Part shown: in pieces, positions 45,212 to 54,677 of the stretch
Layout: every line of letters begins with the position of its first letter
Position numbering within the stretch: position 1 is the stretch's first letter
From: an uncultured Rikenellaceae bacterium
GTDB lineage: Bacteria > Bacteroidota > Bacteroidia > Bacteroidales > Rikenellaceae
DNA: 64,000 nucleotides
NCBI GenBank assembly: GCA_944326815.1
Contig: CALVFI010000010.1
Location: forward strand, 62,001-126,000
Direction: 5' to 3'
The notes under the pieces: generated by a model
Seen by the model: the letters and a program-made list of their open reading frames with translations, nothing else
Databases searched by the model: none
Told to the model about the DNA's origin: nothing
Position numbers and translations under genes: made by a program

Positions 45212-48066
45212 TTAAAATCGCACCAAGCACAAGGAGTCGAATCCAGACATTGTGTAAATGGTTGCTTCAGATCGAACAGCTCCTGCAGCACCTCTTTCAG
45301 TTTTGTTTCAAATTCATCTTTATAATCCAGATAACCGGACACCTCCCGTTTGACAGAGTTATCAAAAAGAAATGGGGAATACTTTTCCTTATTCAATTGC
45401 CGTATATAATACAACGCAGGCTGCACATCCTTTCCCGTCGCACGCTGAATCATCATAGAATACAACAAGGTTTGCAGTACCGCCGCACTTCGCTCCGAAT
45501 TCTGTTTCGAAAAAAGTGCTGCTATCCCTTTAAAGTCGATATGTTGCTTCCCGGTTTTATAATCCACCACACGAATAGTTCCGTCTGATTTCCGATCTAT
45601 GCGGTCAGCCTTACCTCCGAAGCGTAATTTTTGATGCCCTTCAACTGTTTCGAACTCGAATACACATCCGATTTTCTTTTCGAGCTCTTCAATCATGAAA
45701 CCCTCTTTGGCATCAAACGGCAACAAGCAGGTATTGATGTACTTGCAGACAATATCCTTAATCAACAACATTTGCCCCCCATATTCATCCTCGGGAATGT
45801 CTTCTCCCTTCAGATACTCTTCACAAATCGCCCGATGGACGGCTTCATCCACTTGCGGAGTCCGAATCAAACGTTTGATCTTCTCTTGCGGAGACACATC
45901 TCCGACCAAAGGAGTATATAAAATCTCCATTGCCCGATGTAAAATAGAACCAAACATCGGAGAGTCGACCTCCTCGGCCACCTCTTCATCTTTCTGGAGA
46001 CGCGCGACCGAATGGAAATAGAACTTCAACGGACACTCTATATAGTGATAAAAAGAGGTTGGCGAGAGTGCCGGTCCGTCACTCTGCAAGAAGCGATTCA
46101 ATTGATCTGCGACCCTTCCCGTTTTAGCGACCTCGATCGGTTTGACATCCGCCATGTTGATATCCACCTTGACACTCTTCCGCAAAACCGTATGTGGGGA
46201 TTCGTATTCCAACTGATATATATATCGGCTCTGTTCTCCGCTACTTTTTTCATCGCTCCGGGAGCAATACACCATATGGACCCGTCGCGCCCGCTGCAGC
46301 AAACGATAGAAATAATAGGCATAGACCCCCTCGTGATGCATTGGTGTCGGCAAGCCATAAGCAAGTCTCAGATTATAAGGAATAAACGAAAACGAGGTCG
46401 CGCGATTACCGGGAAAAGTATCATCATTGACCGAAAGCAACAATACATTCTCAAAATCCAGGTTGCGTGTCTCTAAAATTCCCATCACCTGAACTCCCTC
46501 CAAGGGCTCGCCCTCATAAGGAATGCGTACCGTTTGAAGAAGCCGGCGCAACAACGATGCGAATATCCGAACAGAGAGCTGGATTTCACACTCCATCAAT
46601 GAATTCTTCAACTGACGGAGATGTTCCACAATAGTGATCAGAAACTCGACTTGTTGTTTCGTTTCAGTCTCATCCACCGATTCGCCTTTCACCCCATGCT
46701 GCATCGTACCTGAAACAACATCTATCAGATAATCGGCGACGTTTTGCCATGCATCGTCTGTCGGAGTAAATATCTCGGCCAAACCCTCCTCGGTCAACTC
46801 CGAGACTTCGACATAGACCTGTTGACGCGCAACAATTTTCCCGGCAAGCGTAGATACCATTTCGCCCCAGCGTTCCATGACGAACGGATGAGTCAGTAAT
46901 CCCAGGACGTCCTGATGGTAGAACATCGTGCGTTTGCCGCGAGTACGTTTTCTCACCTGCAATCCGATCAGCCGTTCAACGAAAGCATAAGCCAACGTAA
47001 GCCGCAAGGGATAGCCCATGGTGATGTTAATCTTATCTACTTCGGGCTTTATGGAATAAAGCAACGGAACAAGCAGATTCTCATCCGTAAGAACAACAGC
47101 GGTCTCCTTGTCAGGCTTTCGCCCCATACGTTCCTCCACCTGCGTCAGAAACTCCTGAACATATTTGCATTGCAGACTGTCCGAAGGAGCAGCAATCACC
47201 GAGATCTCTTTTGGACTGCGAAAAAAATTGTTCTCTCCGGGAAGCGACATCCGTTGCGGAAAGCGACGCATATTTTCCCGCAAGAATAATCCGGCCTCCT
47301 GTTCTTCATTATCAACATAATAGTGATCGTAATCCCAAAAGAAATCCACCTCATGATTTTTCGACAAATAATCGAACAATTGCTTCTCGCATTTTGTCAG
47401 TGCATTGAATCCGGCTATTACATAATGACGTTTTTCCGGCAATGCAACTTCTCCTGCCTCGATTTTCTCAGCCACAACGCGATGCACCATCCCCGTATAT
47501 GCCACGCCCAATGCCGCCAATTGCTCCTTATACTGTCGATAAATGGGCCAGAGGGTTTGCCAAATAGTAATAAATTTCTGTTTTTCATCCGAGAATTCCG
47601 ATTTCTGGCCGAAACTTCTCCAGAACCGGGCGATAATCGTTCTTTGTTCAGGCGTCAAATAGGAGTAATCGCTTTCGAGCACTTTCAGGTCCGAAATATT
47701 CGAAAAAAGCATTTGCGCATCGATCATATACTTATCGACAGCATCGAAATCGGACAGAAGCATCTCCCCCCAAAAATAAAAACTGTCGAAATCCTCTTGA
47801 TGAAACTGCGAATAGACCTTGTAAAGTTCCGTAATCAGCCGAATACGATCGCCGACGTGGAGACCGCTCAATTCCTCCATCATCTCGTCGATCGTCGTAT
47901 ATGTGGGTTCCCACAACGGTTTTGCAGCCACACGTGCGAGGGTATCGGCAAAAAACAAACGGGCCCGACGGCTGGGAAATAAAATATGCAGGGACGAAAT
48001 ATCGTCCCCGTATTCGTGATAAAGCGCCGTCGCTATATGCGCAATAAAACCCTCCATGCGCAGCAA
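45193..48066 (-). CDS. AddB-like helicase/nuclease subunit with iron-sulfur nuclease domain
   Basis: Partner-type protein of AddAB double-strand break processing. The N terminus resembles an inactive helicase (LHILFPSRRARLFFADTL). The C-terminal PD-(D/E)XK nuclease has GGKADRID...RVVDYKTGK, and a 4Fe-4S staple is formed by the Cys in YIECPLKFY and C946, C949, C955 at the very end (CAWCDFNKIC). At 957 residues it matches Bacteroidota AddB-like proteins, annotated as PD-(D/E)XK nuclease family. Its partner is the divergent AddA-like gene 0.8 kb away. It follows the GIN-domain gene by 1 nt, so both are on one transcript. The first Met or MEGFIA at 48057 may be the start. Confidence 0.88.
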   Translation of the reverse strand: MLRMEGFIAHIATALYHEYGDDISSLHILFPSRRARLFFADTLARVAAKPLWEPTYTTIDEMMEELSGLHVGDRIRLITELYKVYSQFHQEDFDSFYFWGEMLLSDFDAVDKYMIDAQMLFSNISDLKVLESDYSYLTPEQRTIIARFWRSFGQKSEFSDEKQKFITIWQTLWPIYRQYKEQLAALGVAYTGMVHRVVAEKIEAGEVALPEKRHYVIAGFNALTKCEKQLFDYLSKNHEVDFFWDYDHYYVDNEEQEAGLFLRENMRRFPQRMSLPGENNFFRSPKEISVIAAPSDSLQCKYVQEFLTQVEERMGRKPDKETAVVLTDENLLVPLLYSIKPEVDKINITMGYPLRLTLAYAFVERLIGLQVRKRTRGKRTMFYHQDVLGLLTHPFVMERWGEMVSTLAGKIVARQQVYVEVSELTEEGLAEIFTPTDDAWQNVADYLIDVVSGTMQHGVKGESVDETETKQQVEFLITIVEHLRQLKNSLMECEIQLSVRIFASLLRRLLQTVRIPYEGEPLEGVQVMGILETRNLDFENVLLLSVNDDTFPGNRATSFSFIPYNLRLAYGLPTPMHHEGVYAYYFYRLLQRARRVHMVYCSRSDEKSSGEQSRYIYQLEYESPHTVLRKSVKVDINMADVKPIEVAKTGRVADQLNRFLQSDGPALSPTSFYHYIECPLKFYFHSVARLQKDEEVAEEVDSPMFGSILHRAMEILYTPLVGDVSPQEKIKRLIRTPQVDEAVHRAICEEYLKGEDIPEDEYGGQMLLIKDIVCKYINTCLLPFDAKEGFMIEELEKKIGCVFEFETVEGHQKLRFGGKADRIDRKSDGTIRVVDYKTGKQHIDFKGIAALFSKQNSERSAAVLQTLLYSMMIQRATGKDVQPALYYIRQLNKEKYSPFLFDNSVKREVSGYLDYKDEFETKLKEVLQELFDLKQPFTQCLDSTPCAWCDFNKICRR

Positions 48067-48067
48067 T

Positions 48068-48769
48068 CTACTCTCCGATATTCAGCACACTGGCTCCAAC
48101 GCCCATTCCCATCTTCGGAGAGAGCTGCTTGATGATCGTCGGAGTCCCTTTATAAAAAACCGAAGAGTTTGTCTTAGCATTAGAAACAAAACGTTCCTTT
48201 GCAGAAACATATACCTCTGCCCCTGTAGCCGTATCTGTCTCCACAGAAATAGCCTCCAACGGGCGCGTGTCCACACGGCTCTTATCCGTAGCCCGAAGGG
48301 TCAGGTAACGAGCCGCGCCAGAAAGTTGTACGACAGAATTGCTCGTCACATCCAGTTCGAGATCATCCGCCCGAAGCGTAGCTGTCATTGTCGCCCCACC
48401 CGATACGGCCAATCGCAACAAATGCGCCTGAAGCGTATCCTTTGTTATCAGTTGGCCTCCATAGAGTTTTATTGCGCTCAACTCATCCGCATAATAGATC
48501 TTCATCGTAGCACTTCCTGCCTGCCCGGGTGTCGCACGCAGAGACACATTCATGACTCCGTCAGAGACATTCCACTTAAACTTGTTGATATCCGTATTCG
48601 TCAACACTACATCAATAGCATTTTTCTCTGCCGGTATCAACTCCACATTGATTGCTCCCGACAAATTCAATTGACTGAATTTGCTTACCTCTTCACTTTT
48701 AATCGTCTGCTGCGCATTTGCGCCCCATCCTGCCAATATCGCTACGGCGGCAATTATCCATTTTCTCAT
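48068..48769 (-). CDS. Exported GIN-domain (DUF2807) beta-helix protein
   Basis: A signal peptide (residues 1-19, MRKWIIAAVAILAGWGANA) is followed by a putative auto-transporter adhesin head GIN domain (DUF2807): SEEVSKFSQLNLSGAINVELIPAEKNAIDV and repeated short beta strands such as LDVTSNSVVQLSGAARYLTLRATDKSRVDT. It is predicted periplasmic or outer-membrane associated. The biological role is unknown. The gene sits directly in front of the AddB-like gene on the same strand, an odd pairing of an envelope protein and a DNA-repair enzyme. Confidence 0.85.
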   Translation of the reverse strand: MRKWIIAAVAILAGWGANAQQTIKSEEVSKFSQLNLSGAINVELIPAEKNAIDVVLTNTDINKFKWNVSDGVMNVSLRATPGQAGSATMKIYYADELSAIKLYGGQLITKDTLQAHLLRLAVSGGATMTATLRADDLELDVTSNSVVQLSGAARYLTLRATDKSRVDTRPLEAISVETDTATGAEVYVSAKERFVSNAKTNSSVFYKGTPTIIKQLSPKMGMGVGASVLNIGE

Positions 48770-48837
48770 ATCGAATCAATTTGATGCAAGATACAACTTT
48801 TTCGGTAAAAGGGGATGTGGAACTGCGATTAATTTTA

Positions 48838-48845
48838 TACCTTTA
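48838..48845 (+). promoter_or_regulatory. Possible -7 box for the AddA-like gene
   Basis: TACCTTTA, one mismatch to TAnnTTTG, 33 nt before the chosen ATG. The -33 element is not clear. Confidence 0.4.
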
Positions 48846-48878
48846 ATTCGAATTTATTGCTCCATATCTCCGTTATCC

Positions 48879-51800
48879 ATGGGAAGTGTCAAAGTACTGA
48901 AGGCCTCGGCAGGTTCCGGCAAAACCTATCAACTTGCCTATGAATACATACGCCATATTATCCAAGATCCGACACAGTATCAGCATATTCTCGCTGTTAC
49001 ATTCACCAACAAAGCCACGGACGAGATGAAGCAACGTATTCTATCAAGAATCAACGAGATAGCACAAGGCAAGAAATCTCCCTATTTAAACTCTCTAATT
49101 ACAGATACCGGACTTTCGGACGAGGTTATCCGCACACGAGCCATCAGTGCACGAACCAAAATCTTGCACGATTACAGCCACTTTGCGATTCTTACGATCG
49201 ACAAATTTTTCCAACGCATTATCCGTTCCTTCATCAAGGAATTAGGCATTGATCTCAATTTCAATCTGGAACTACAGACCGACACTTTGCTTTCTTCGGC
49301 CTCCGAAGCTCTCTTGGATGAAATTCCAACAGACAAAGTTTTAAAGAGATGGATTACAACGTTCGTAGAAGAAAAAATCGAAGAGAACAAACGCTGGGAT
49401 ATTAAAACCGAACTAACCCAATTAGGCATCGAAATATTCAGGGAAAATTATCAACGTTCGAATTCGACCATACTCTCAAAAGAGCAATTGCAAAAACTCA
49501 TCACCGAGATTACTGAGAAAGTTCAAACCATCAAGGCCAAGCTCAAGGCCAGTGCGGAACAGGCCCTTCAAGTCATGCAAAAATATGGACTGGAGCCTTC
49601 TCTTTTTGCCAACGGATACAACGGAGTAGCCGGATACATCGTAAAAATTGCAGAAGGAAATATCTCCGCTTATGGGAAACGAGTGTCCGATGTTTTGGCA
49701 AACCAAGAATTATGGTACGCCAAAACATCAAAAAACAAAGAACTAATTATCAAAGCTATACCTGAATTACAACCTTTGCTCCAATCGATATGCAACACTT
49801 ATGATCACAACATTCGTTTTATCAATAGTACAGAACTTCTAAAGAAAAACTACCGCAATTTCGCACTGCTGGCCGATCTGGCCCGAGAGATCGAGAAAAT
49901 CTGCTCAGAGGAAGGAATCATGCCTATCTCCGAGACCAATCATATTTTAAACAAACTGGTTGCAGCGAACGACACACCTTTCATTTTCGAAAAAGTCGGG
50001 AACCATTTCTCCCGGTTTATGATCGATGAATTTCAAGACACCTCTTCGTTACAATGGGAGAACTTCATTCCCCTACTCCAAAATGCCTTATCGCAATCGG
50101 ACGAAACGCCTGTGTTATTGGTTGGCGATGTAAAACAGTCGATCTACCGATGGCGGGGTAGCGATTGGCAGATATTGGCTCAACAAATACACAAGGAATT
50201 CGACAACGTGACCACCGAAGAACTTGCGATCAATTACCGAAGCCTGCGTCAAATCGTAGAATTCAATAACCGAATCATCAAAGGTTGTGTCAATGCGGAC
50301 AACATCTATCTAAATAACGAATTGGAGGATGCACTACAAAACGGCCATATAGGAATAGACTGTTACAACAATCTCCGCGATATGCTGCAGACTGCTTATA
50401 AACATCATGAACAACAATCCAAGGCAAGCACAGGAAAAAGAGGGTACGTCAATATCACCCTATATCATGAAGATCCGGAAAATAAAAACAGCATTCCGCC
50501 TGTTATCGAACATATCAAACAATTACAGGCCCGAGGCTATGCGCCTGGCGATATCGCCATTCTTGTGCGCCGCCACGTCGAAGGTGCCCGAATAGCCGAA
50601 GAAATTCTTTCCTACAAGCAACAACATCCCGACTCACCCTACGGATTCGATGTTGTTACTCAAGACACTCTAAGGATAGGAAATGCACCGATTACTTCAT
50701 TCATACTCGCCTGTTTCAAACTGGCGTCCACGACGACAGATACCATCTCACAAGCCATTTACAACCAATGGTTAGGCTATGCTTTCGATCGAGAATTAGA
50801 TCCATCCGAGATTGATTTTTTAACAGCAATTAGATTAAAATCTCCAGTGGAAGCTTTTGAAATGCTCTTGATTCAGTATCGATTGGATCAGACACCACAG
50901 AACATCGCCTATTTACAAGCATTTCAGGAACAGCTCCTCGCTTTTTGCAACTCTACAATTGCCGATATTCCGCTTTTTGTTAAATGGTGGGAAGAGAATG
51001 GTTCTCGTCAGCTCATTTATGTTCCGGATGAAAAATCCGCCATTACAATCACCACCATTCACAAATCCAAGGGATTGCAATATAAAGCGGTCATCATTCC
51101 ATACTGTGACTGGTCGCTTTCCCCACATAACCAGACAATTATCTGGGCTGATTGTGAAAGCAGTCCGTTCAGCAAATTGCAGAAAGTTCCTATCGACTAT
51201 GAGGGCAAAATGAAAATATCCTATTTTGCAGAAGATTACTACAAAGAACTGGTTCTATCTCATATCGACAATATCAATACATTCTATGTCGCTACGACAC
51301 GTGCCATGGAAGAGCTGCACCTGATGCTTCCCTATACATCGGATAAAACATCAGGGAGAATCAATCCGTTGATCATGGAAAACCTTCGGCTATCAGGCTC
51401 TACTGTATCATTAGGTGACCTCCAAGGCTCTGTTCATGAAGAGAATGACGACATAATCCTTGAATTCGGCCAACCGGTAGTACAATCACCACTTGATACG
51501 CCAATAAACGAAGAGTTACTCTATTTACCATATCGCTCTTTCAACACCACTCAACGCACCAAATTACACTTACGCACCCAACGCTACTTTGAAGACGATC
51601 CGGTCCATTACACGCTCACTCCGCGCGATTACGGCATATTGATGCACCGCGTCTTCGAGAGATCGGCCACTCGAGAAGAGATCCACGCATCGGTTCAGGC
51701 CATGCAAAGCGATGGATACCTATCGTCGGAAGAGGCTGAACTTCTTACAAAAAGAATCGACGTCGCATTCGATAACACACTGGTCTGTTCATGGTTCGAT

Positions 51801-52061
51801 GGCAGTTGGGACATCGTCCGGAACGAGAGCAATATCATCATCCCGCAAAAGGAGTTCATGCGACGTCCAGACCGCGTAATGGTCAAAGGTGACCAGGTCG
51901 TAGTGGTCGATTACAAATTCGGATTGAACCGACCTGCCTCGCATCAACGTCAGATTAGAGAATATATGAATCTTCTGCAAGAAATGGGCTATAAACATAT
52001 CGAGGGATATCTTTGGTATATATCCCTCGATGACATCGAACCCGTTACAAATTTCTCTTAG
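48879..52061 (+). CDS. AddA-like UvrD/Rep helicase-nuclease
   Basis: Superfamily 1A helicase with a C-terminal nuclease, the AddA/RecB-type subunit for end resection at double-strand breaks. Helicase motifs in order: Walker A ASAGSGKTYQL (9-19), DEFQDTS (motif II), VGDVKQSIYRWRGSD (III), INYRS (IV), TIHKSKGLQYKAV (V) and YVATTRAMEEL (VI). The nuclease core is RPDRVMVKG...VVVDYKFG. I took the ATG at 48879 (MGSVKVLKASAGSGKT), giving 1060 residues. The frame is open to 48681, but that part overlaps the divergent gene. Its stop codon overlaps the stop of the convergent GNAT-nitrilase gene. Confidence 0.92.
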   Translation: MGSVKVLKASAGSGKTYQLAYEYIRHIIQDPTQYQHILAVTFTNKATDEMKQRILSRINEIAQGKKSPYLNSLITDTGLSDEVIRTRAISARTKILHDYSHFAILTIDKFFQRIIRSFIKELGIDLNFNLELQTDTLLSSASEALLDEIPTDKVLKRWITTFVEEKIEENKRWDIKTELTQLGIEIFRENYQRSNSTILSKEQLQKLITEITEKVQTIKAKLKASAEQALQVMQKYGLEPSLFANGYNGVAGYIVKIAEGNISAYGKRVSDVLANQELWYAKTSKNKELIIKAIPELQPLLQSICNTYDHNIRFINSTELLKKNYRNFALLADLAREIEKICSEEGIMPISETNHILNKLVAANDTPFIFEKVGNHFSRFMIDEFQDTSSLQWENFIPLLQNALSQSDETPVLLVGDVKQSIYRWRGSDWQILAQQIHKEFDNVTTEELAINYRSLRQIVEFNNRIIKGCVNADNIYLNNELEDALQNGHIGIDCYNNLRDMLQTAYKHHEQQSKASTGKRGYVNITLYHEDPENKNSIPPVIEHIKQLQARGYAPGDIAILVRRHVEGARIAEEILSYKQQHPDSPYGFDVVTQDTLRIGNAPITSFILACFKLASTTTDTISQAIYNQWLGYAFDRELDPSEIDFLTAIRLKSPVEAFEMLLIQYRLDQTPQNIAYLQAFQEQLLAFCNSTIADIPLFVKWWEENGSRQLIYVPDEKSAITITTIHKSKGLQYKAVIIPYCDWSLSPHNQTIIWADCESSPFSKLQKVPIDYEGKMKISYFAEDYYKELVLSHIDNINTFYVATTRAMEELHLMLPYTSDKTSGRINPLIMENLRLSGSTVSLGDLQGSVHEENDDIILEFGQPVVQSPLDTPINEELLYLPYRSFNTTQRTKLHLRTQRYFEDDPVHYTLTPRDYGILMHRVFERSATREEIHASVQAMQSDGYLSSEEAELLTKRIDVAFDNTLVCSWFDGSWDIVRNESNIIIPQKEFMRRPDRVMVKGDQVVVVDYKFGLNRPASHQRQIREYMNLLQEMGYKHIEGYLWYISLDDIEPVTNFS
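51999..52031. repeat. Inverted repeat in the 3' end of the AddA-like gene
   Basis: Perfect 12-bp arms ATCGAGGGATAT and ATATCCCTCGAT (51999-52010, 52020-52031), 9-nt loop, within the last 20 codons. No T run follows on the plus strand. It may still act as a pause or terminator between the convergent genes. Confidence 0.45.
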
Positions 52062-53632
52062 AGTTTTGCTGCCTCCTCTTCCTCCGTGCGGGCGGAACGT
52101 TTCAGGCGCACCTCATAGAGATCGTTCCTGCGATCCTTCAGATTCCGGACGCTACCATAAGTATGTAGTTCATTCAGGAGGTCGAGATCGACATCCGACA
52201 CCAGAATCATCTCCGTATTAGGCGTTGCCTCCGCACGTCGCCCGTCTGTCGGGAAAGCAAAATCGCACGGGGTAAAAACTCCCGATTGCGCATACTGAAT
52301 ATCCATATTATGGACCCGCGGAAGGTTACCCACACTTCCTGCAATCGCAACAAAGCATTCATTCTCGATAGCACGCGCCTGAGAGCATGCCCGAACGCGA
52401 TAATAAGCATTCTGAGTATCGGTCAGGAAAGGCACGAAAAGGATTTGCATACCCTGTTCCGCCATAATACGCGACAACTCCGGGAACTCCACGTCATAGC
52501 ATATCTGTACACCGATCTTCGCACAATCAGTATCGAACGTACGTATCGACTTTCCGTTCGACAATCCCCAACTCTTGATCTCATCCGGCGTAACATGTAT
52601 CTTCTCATAGGTCTCGTAGCTACCATCCCTTCTACAAAGGAAACCCACATTATATAGCAGACCGTCCTTTTTTATATAAGGCATGCTACCCGTAATGATA
52701 TTAATATTGTAGCTGATTGCCAATGAGATAAATCGTTCTCGGATCCCGATGGTAAACTGCGACAATTCCCGGATAGCCAACGATTCATCCATATCGTTGT
52801 ATTTGGCCATCAACGGAGCATTGAAATACTCCGGGAACAAGATAAAATCGGCCTTGTATCCCGACACGGCATCCACGAAGAACTCCACTTGTTCGAAAAG
52901 TTCATCGACATCCTTATAGTTACGCATCTGCCACTGCACCAGACCAATGCGTACCGTTGTTTTATTACTGAGATATTCTTGAGCTTGTGTCGGTGGCGTA
53001 TAATAAATATTGTCCCATTGCAGAAGGGTCGCATAATGACGTGACTCCTCGTCATTAGGCAGATAATTGGTCATGACCTTCCGGACGTGGAAATCATTGG
53101 AAAGCTGGAAGGTCAGCACCGGATCGTAAATTTCTTTTTGCCGTACTTTCTGAATATACTCCTTGGGGCGCATCTCGGCAGCATATTTCGCGTAATTCGG
53201 GATACGACCTCCGAACATGATAGCTTTCAGGTTCAGATTCTCACACAACTCCTTCCGGTAGTCATACATACGGCGTCCGAGCCGCAGACCGCGATAATCG
53301 GGATGGATAAATATCTCTATACCATAAAGGATATTTCCTTTGGGATTATGTGTACTGAAGGTTTCATGACCTGTCACCTTATCATAGGTATGGTCGTTTT
53401 TGACCAAATCATAGTCGACAATGATCGAAAAAGCGCAACCGACAATCTTATCGTCAACCTCTACAACAATCTGACCTTCAGGGAATATCTTCAGCAACTT
53501 GGCAATTTGGTCCTTGGTCCAGAAAACGTCGGCATCGGCATATACTCGTTTGAATGACTGCGAAAGTTGATCGTAATCTGACATCTGCAGATTTCGGATC
53601 GCTACTTTATTAATTTTATGCTGCGGTTCCAT
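52058..53632 (-). CDS. GNAT acetyltransferase-nitrilase fusion protein
   Basis: Two enzyme domains in one chain. Residues 10-200 have a GNAT N-acetyltransferase fold with the acetyl-CoA loop IHPDYRGLRLGRRMYDYRKE (109-128). Residues 225-490 are a carbon-nitrogen hydrolase with the full Glu-Lys-Cys triad: E268 (FPEYF), K344 (YEKIHVT) and C378 (VQICYDVEFPE). Nothing marks a frameshift. Such fusions are known in bacteria and form one branch of the nitrilase superfamily; the substrate is unknown. An acylamide cleaved by one half and an acetylated amine made by the other would be a natural guess. It stands alone: TAAATTTG at 53660-53653 is its likely -7 box. Confidence 0.9.
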   Translation of the reverse strand: MEPQHKINKVAIRNLQMSDYDQLSQSFKRVYADADVFWTKDQIAKLLKIFPEGQIVVEVDDKIVGCAFSIIVDYDLVKNDHTYDKVTGHETFSTHNPKGNILYGIEIFIHPDYRGLRLGRRMYDYRKELCENLNLKAIMFGGRIPNYAKYAAEMRPKEYIQKVRQKEIYDPVLTFQLSNDFHVRKVMTNYLPNDEESRHYATLLQWDNIYYTPPTQAQEYLSNKTTVRIGLVQWQMRNYKDVDELFEQVEFFVDAVSGYKADFILFPEYFNAPLMAKYNDMDESLAIRELSQFTIGIRERFISLAISYNINIITGSMPYIKKDGLLYNVGFLCRRDGSYETYEKIHVTPDEIKSWGLSNGKSIRTFDTDCAKIGVQICYDVEFPELSRIMAEQGMQILFVPFLTDTQNAYYRVRACSQARAIENECFVAIAGSVGNLPRVHNMDIQYAQSGVFTPCDFAFPTDGRRAEATPNTEMILVSDVDLDLLNELHTYGSVRNLKDRRNDLYEVRLKRSARTEEEEAAKL

Positions 53633-53652
53633 CGTGTATGAATTTTAGCCCC

Positions 53653-53660
53653 CAAATTTA
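53653..53660 (-). promoter_or_regulatory. -7 box of the GNAT-nitrilase gene
   Basis: Minus-strand TAAATTTG, full match, 20 nt before the ATG. No clear -33 element. Confidence 0.45.
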
Positions 53661-53788
53661 CAACATATATTTTGAGAATGTACGATTTTTCATCGACGGT
53701 AATCCCAATTTTCCACCCAAAGGTAATGATTCCACAAACAAATCGTTGCATTCGAAATAAACGCATCCAAATGAGGCTCAGAGATAAA

Positions 53789-53824
53789 AAAAGGCTCCCT
53801 GCATAAATGCAGGGAGCCTTTTAA
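53789..53824 (-). terminator. Terminator of the rplM-rpsI-rpsB-tsf operon
   Basis: Perfect 15-bp inverted repeat (53789-53803 and 53808-53822) with a TAAA loop, flanked by A tracts that become a U tract in the minus-strand transcript. It lies 15 nt past the tsf stop. Confidence 0.92.
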
Positions 53825-53838
53825 CTATAGAAACAATA

Positions 53839-54657
53839 TTAGTCGTTCAACGAGAAACGTTTGTATGCAACTACCGTTGCCTCGGGATCAACCGACTTGA
53901 TATGATTGGCTACGGTCTCTTTCGGATTCTTCACAAATTCCTGATTGAGAAGTGTATATTCTTTGAAGAATTTGTTCAGTTTTCCTTCAGCGATCTTATC
54001 AAGCATAGCCTCCGGCTTGCCATCCAATCGAGCCTGCTCGCGGCCGATCTGACGCTCTTTCTCGATCACCTCTGCAGGGCAGTCTTTTTCACTGATCGAA
54101 ACAGGAGCCATTGCCGTTGCCTGCATAGCGATATCGTGGGCCAATTCATCGGATACGACCTTATTGAAACCGATCAACGTACCGAGTTTCTTATTCGTAT
54201 GCACATAGACGGCACACATCGGAGCCTCAATCTTACCATAGAACGGCAACTCCACCTTCTCACCGGTCTGCCCCGACTTCTCAGTCACGGCATCAGCCAC
54301 CGTATGATCGTTGAATTTGGCTGCCATCAGAGCCTCGATATCAGCGGCATCCGTAGCAATCGCCACATCTAGCATAGCCTGAGCCGAAGCACCGAAATCT
54401 TCGTTCTTGGCCACAAAATCCGTTTCACAGGCCAGACAAAGCATATACGCCTTATTTCCAACCACTTTGGCAACAACAACACCTTCCGTAGCCGTACGAT
54501 CGGCACGTTTGCTGGCAACGAGTTTGCCTTTCTCACGGATAATCTCCTGTGCACGTTCATAATCGCCATTGGCTTCAGCCAAGGCTTTTTTGCAATCCAT
54601 CATGCCTGCTCCGGTCATCTTACGGAGTTTGGCAACATCTGCAGCTTTGATTTCCAT
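53839..54657 (-). CDS. tsf: Elongation factor Ts
   Basis: Guanine-nucleotide exchange factor for EF-Tu. The N-terminal UBA-like domain shows VAKLRKMTGAGMMDCKKALAEANGDYERA. The core domain carries the AMQATAMAP exchange segment, and the chain ends in a short tail. Length 272 is typical of the shorter Bacteroidota form. It is last in the operon, 20 nt after rpsB, the universal rpsB-tsf pair. Confidence 0.97.
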   Translation of the reverse strand: MEIKAADVAKLRKMTGAGMMDCKKALAEANGDYERAQEIIREKGKLVASKRADRTATEGVVVAKVVGNKAYMLCLACETDFVAKNEDFGASAQAMLDVAIATDAADIEALMAAKFNDHTVADAVTEKSGQTGEKVELPFYGKIEAPMCAVYVHTNKKLGTLIGFNKVVSDELAHDIAMQATAMAPVSISEKDCPAEVIEKERQIGREQARLDGKPEAMLDKIAEGKLNKFFKEYTLLNQEFVKNPKETVANHIKSVDPEATVVAYKRFSLND

Positions 54658-54677
54658 CGTTTGTCCTTTCTTTTTAA

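Noticed and set aside
48681..48878. N-terminal extension on the AddA-like gene
   Set aside because: It is the reverse strand of the GIN-protein signal peptide region, and the family sequence starts exactly at the ATG at 48879.
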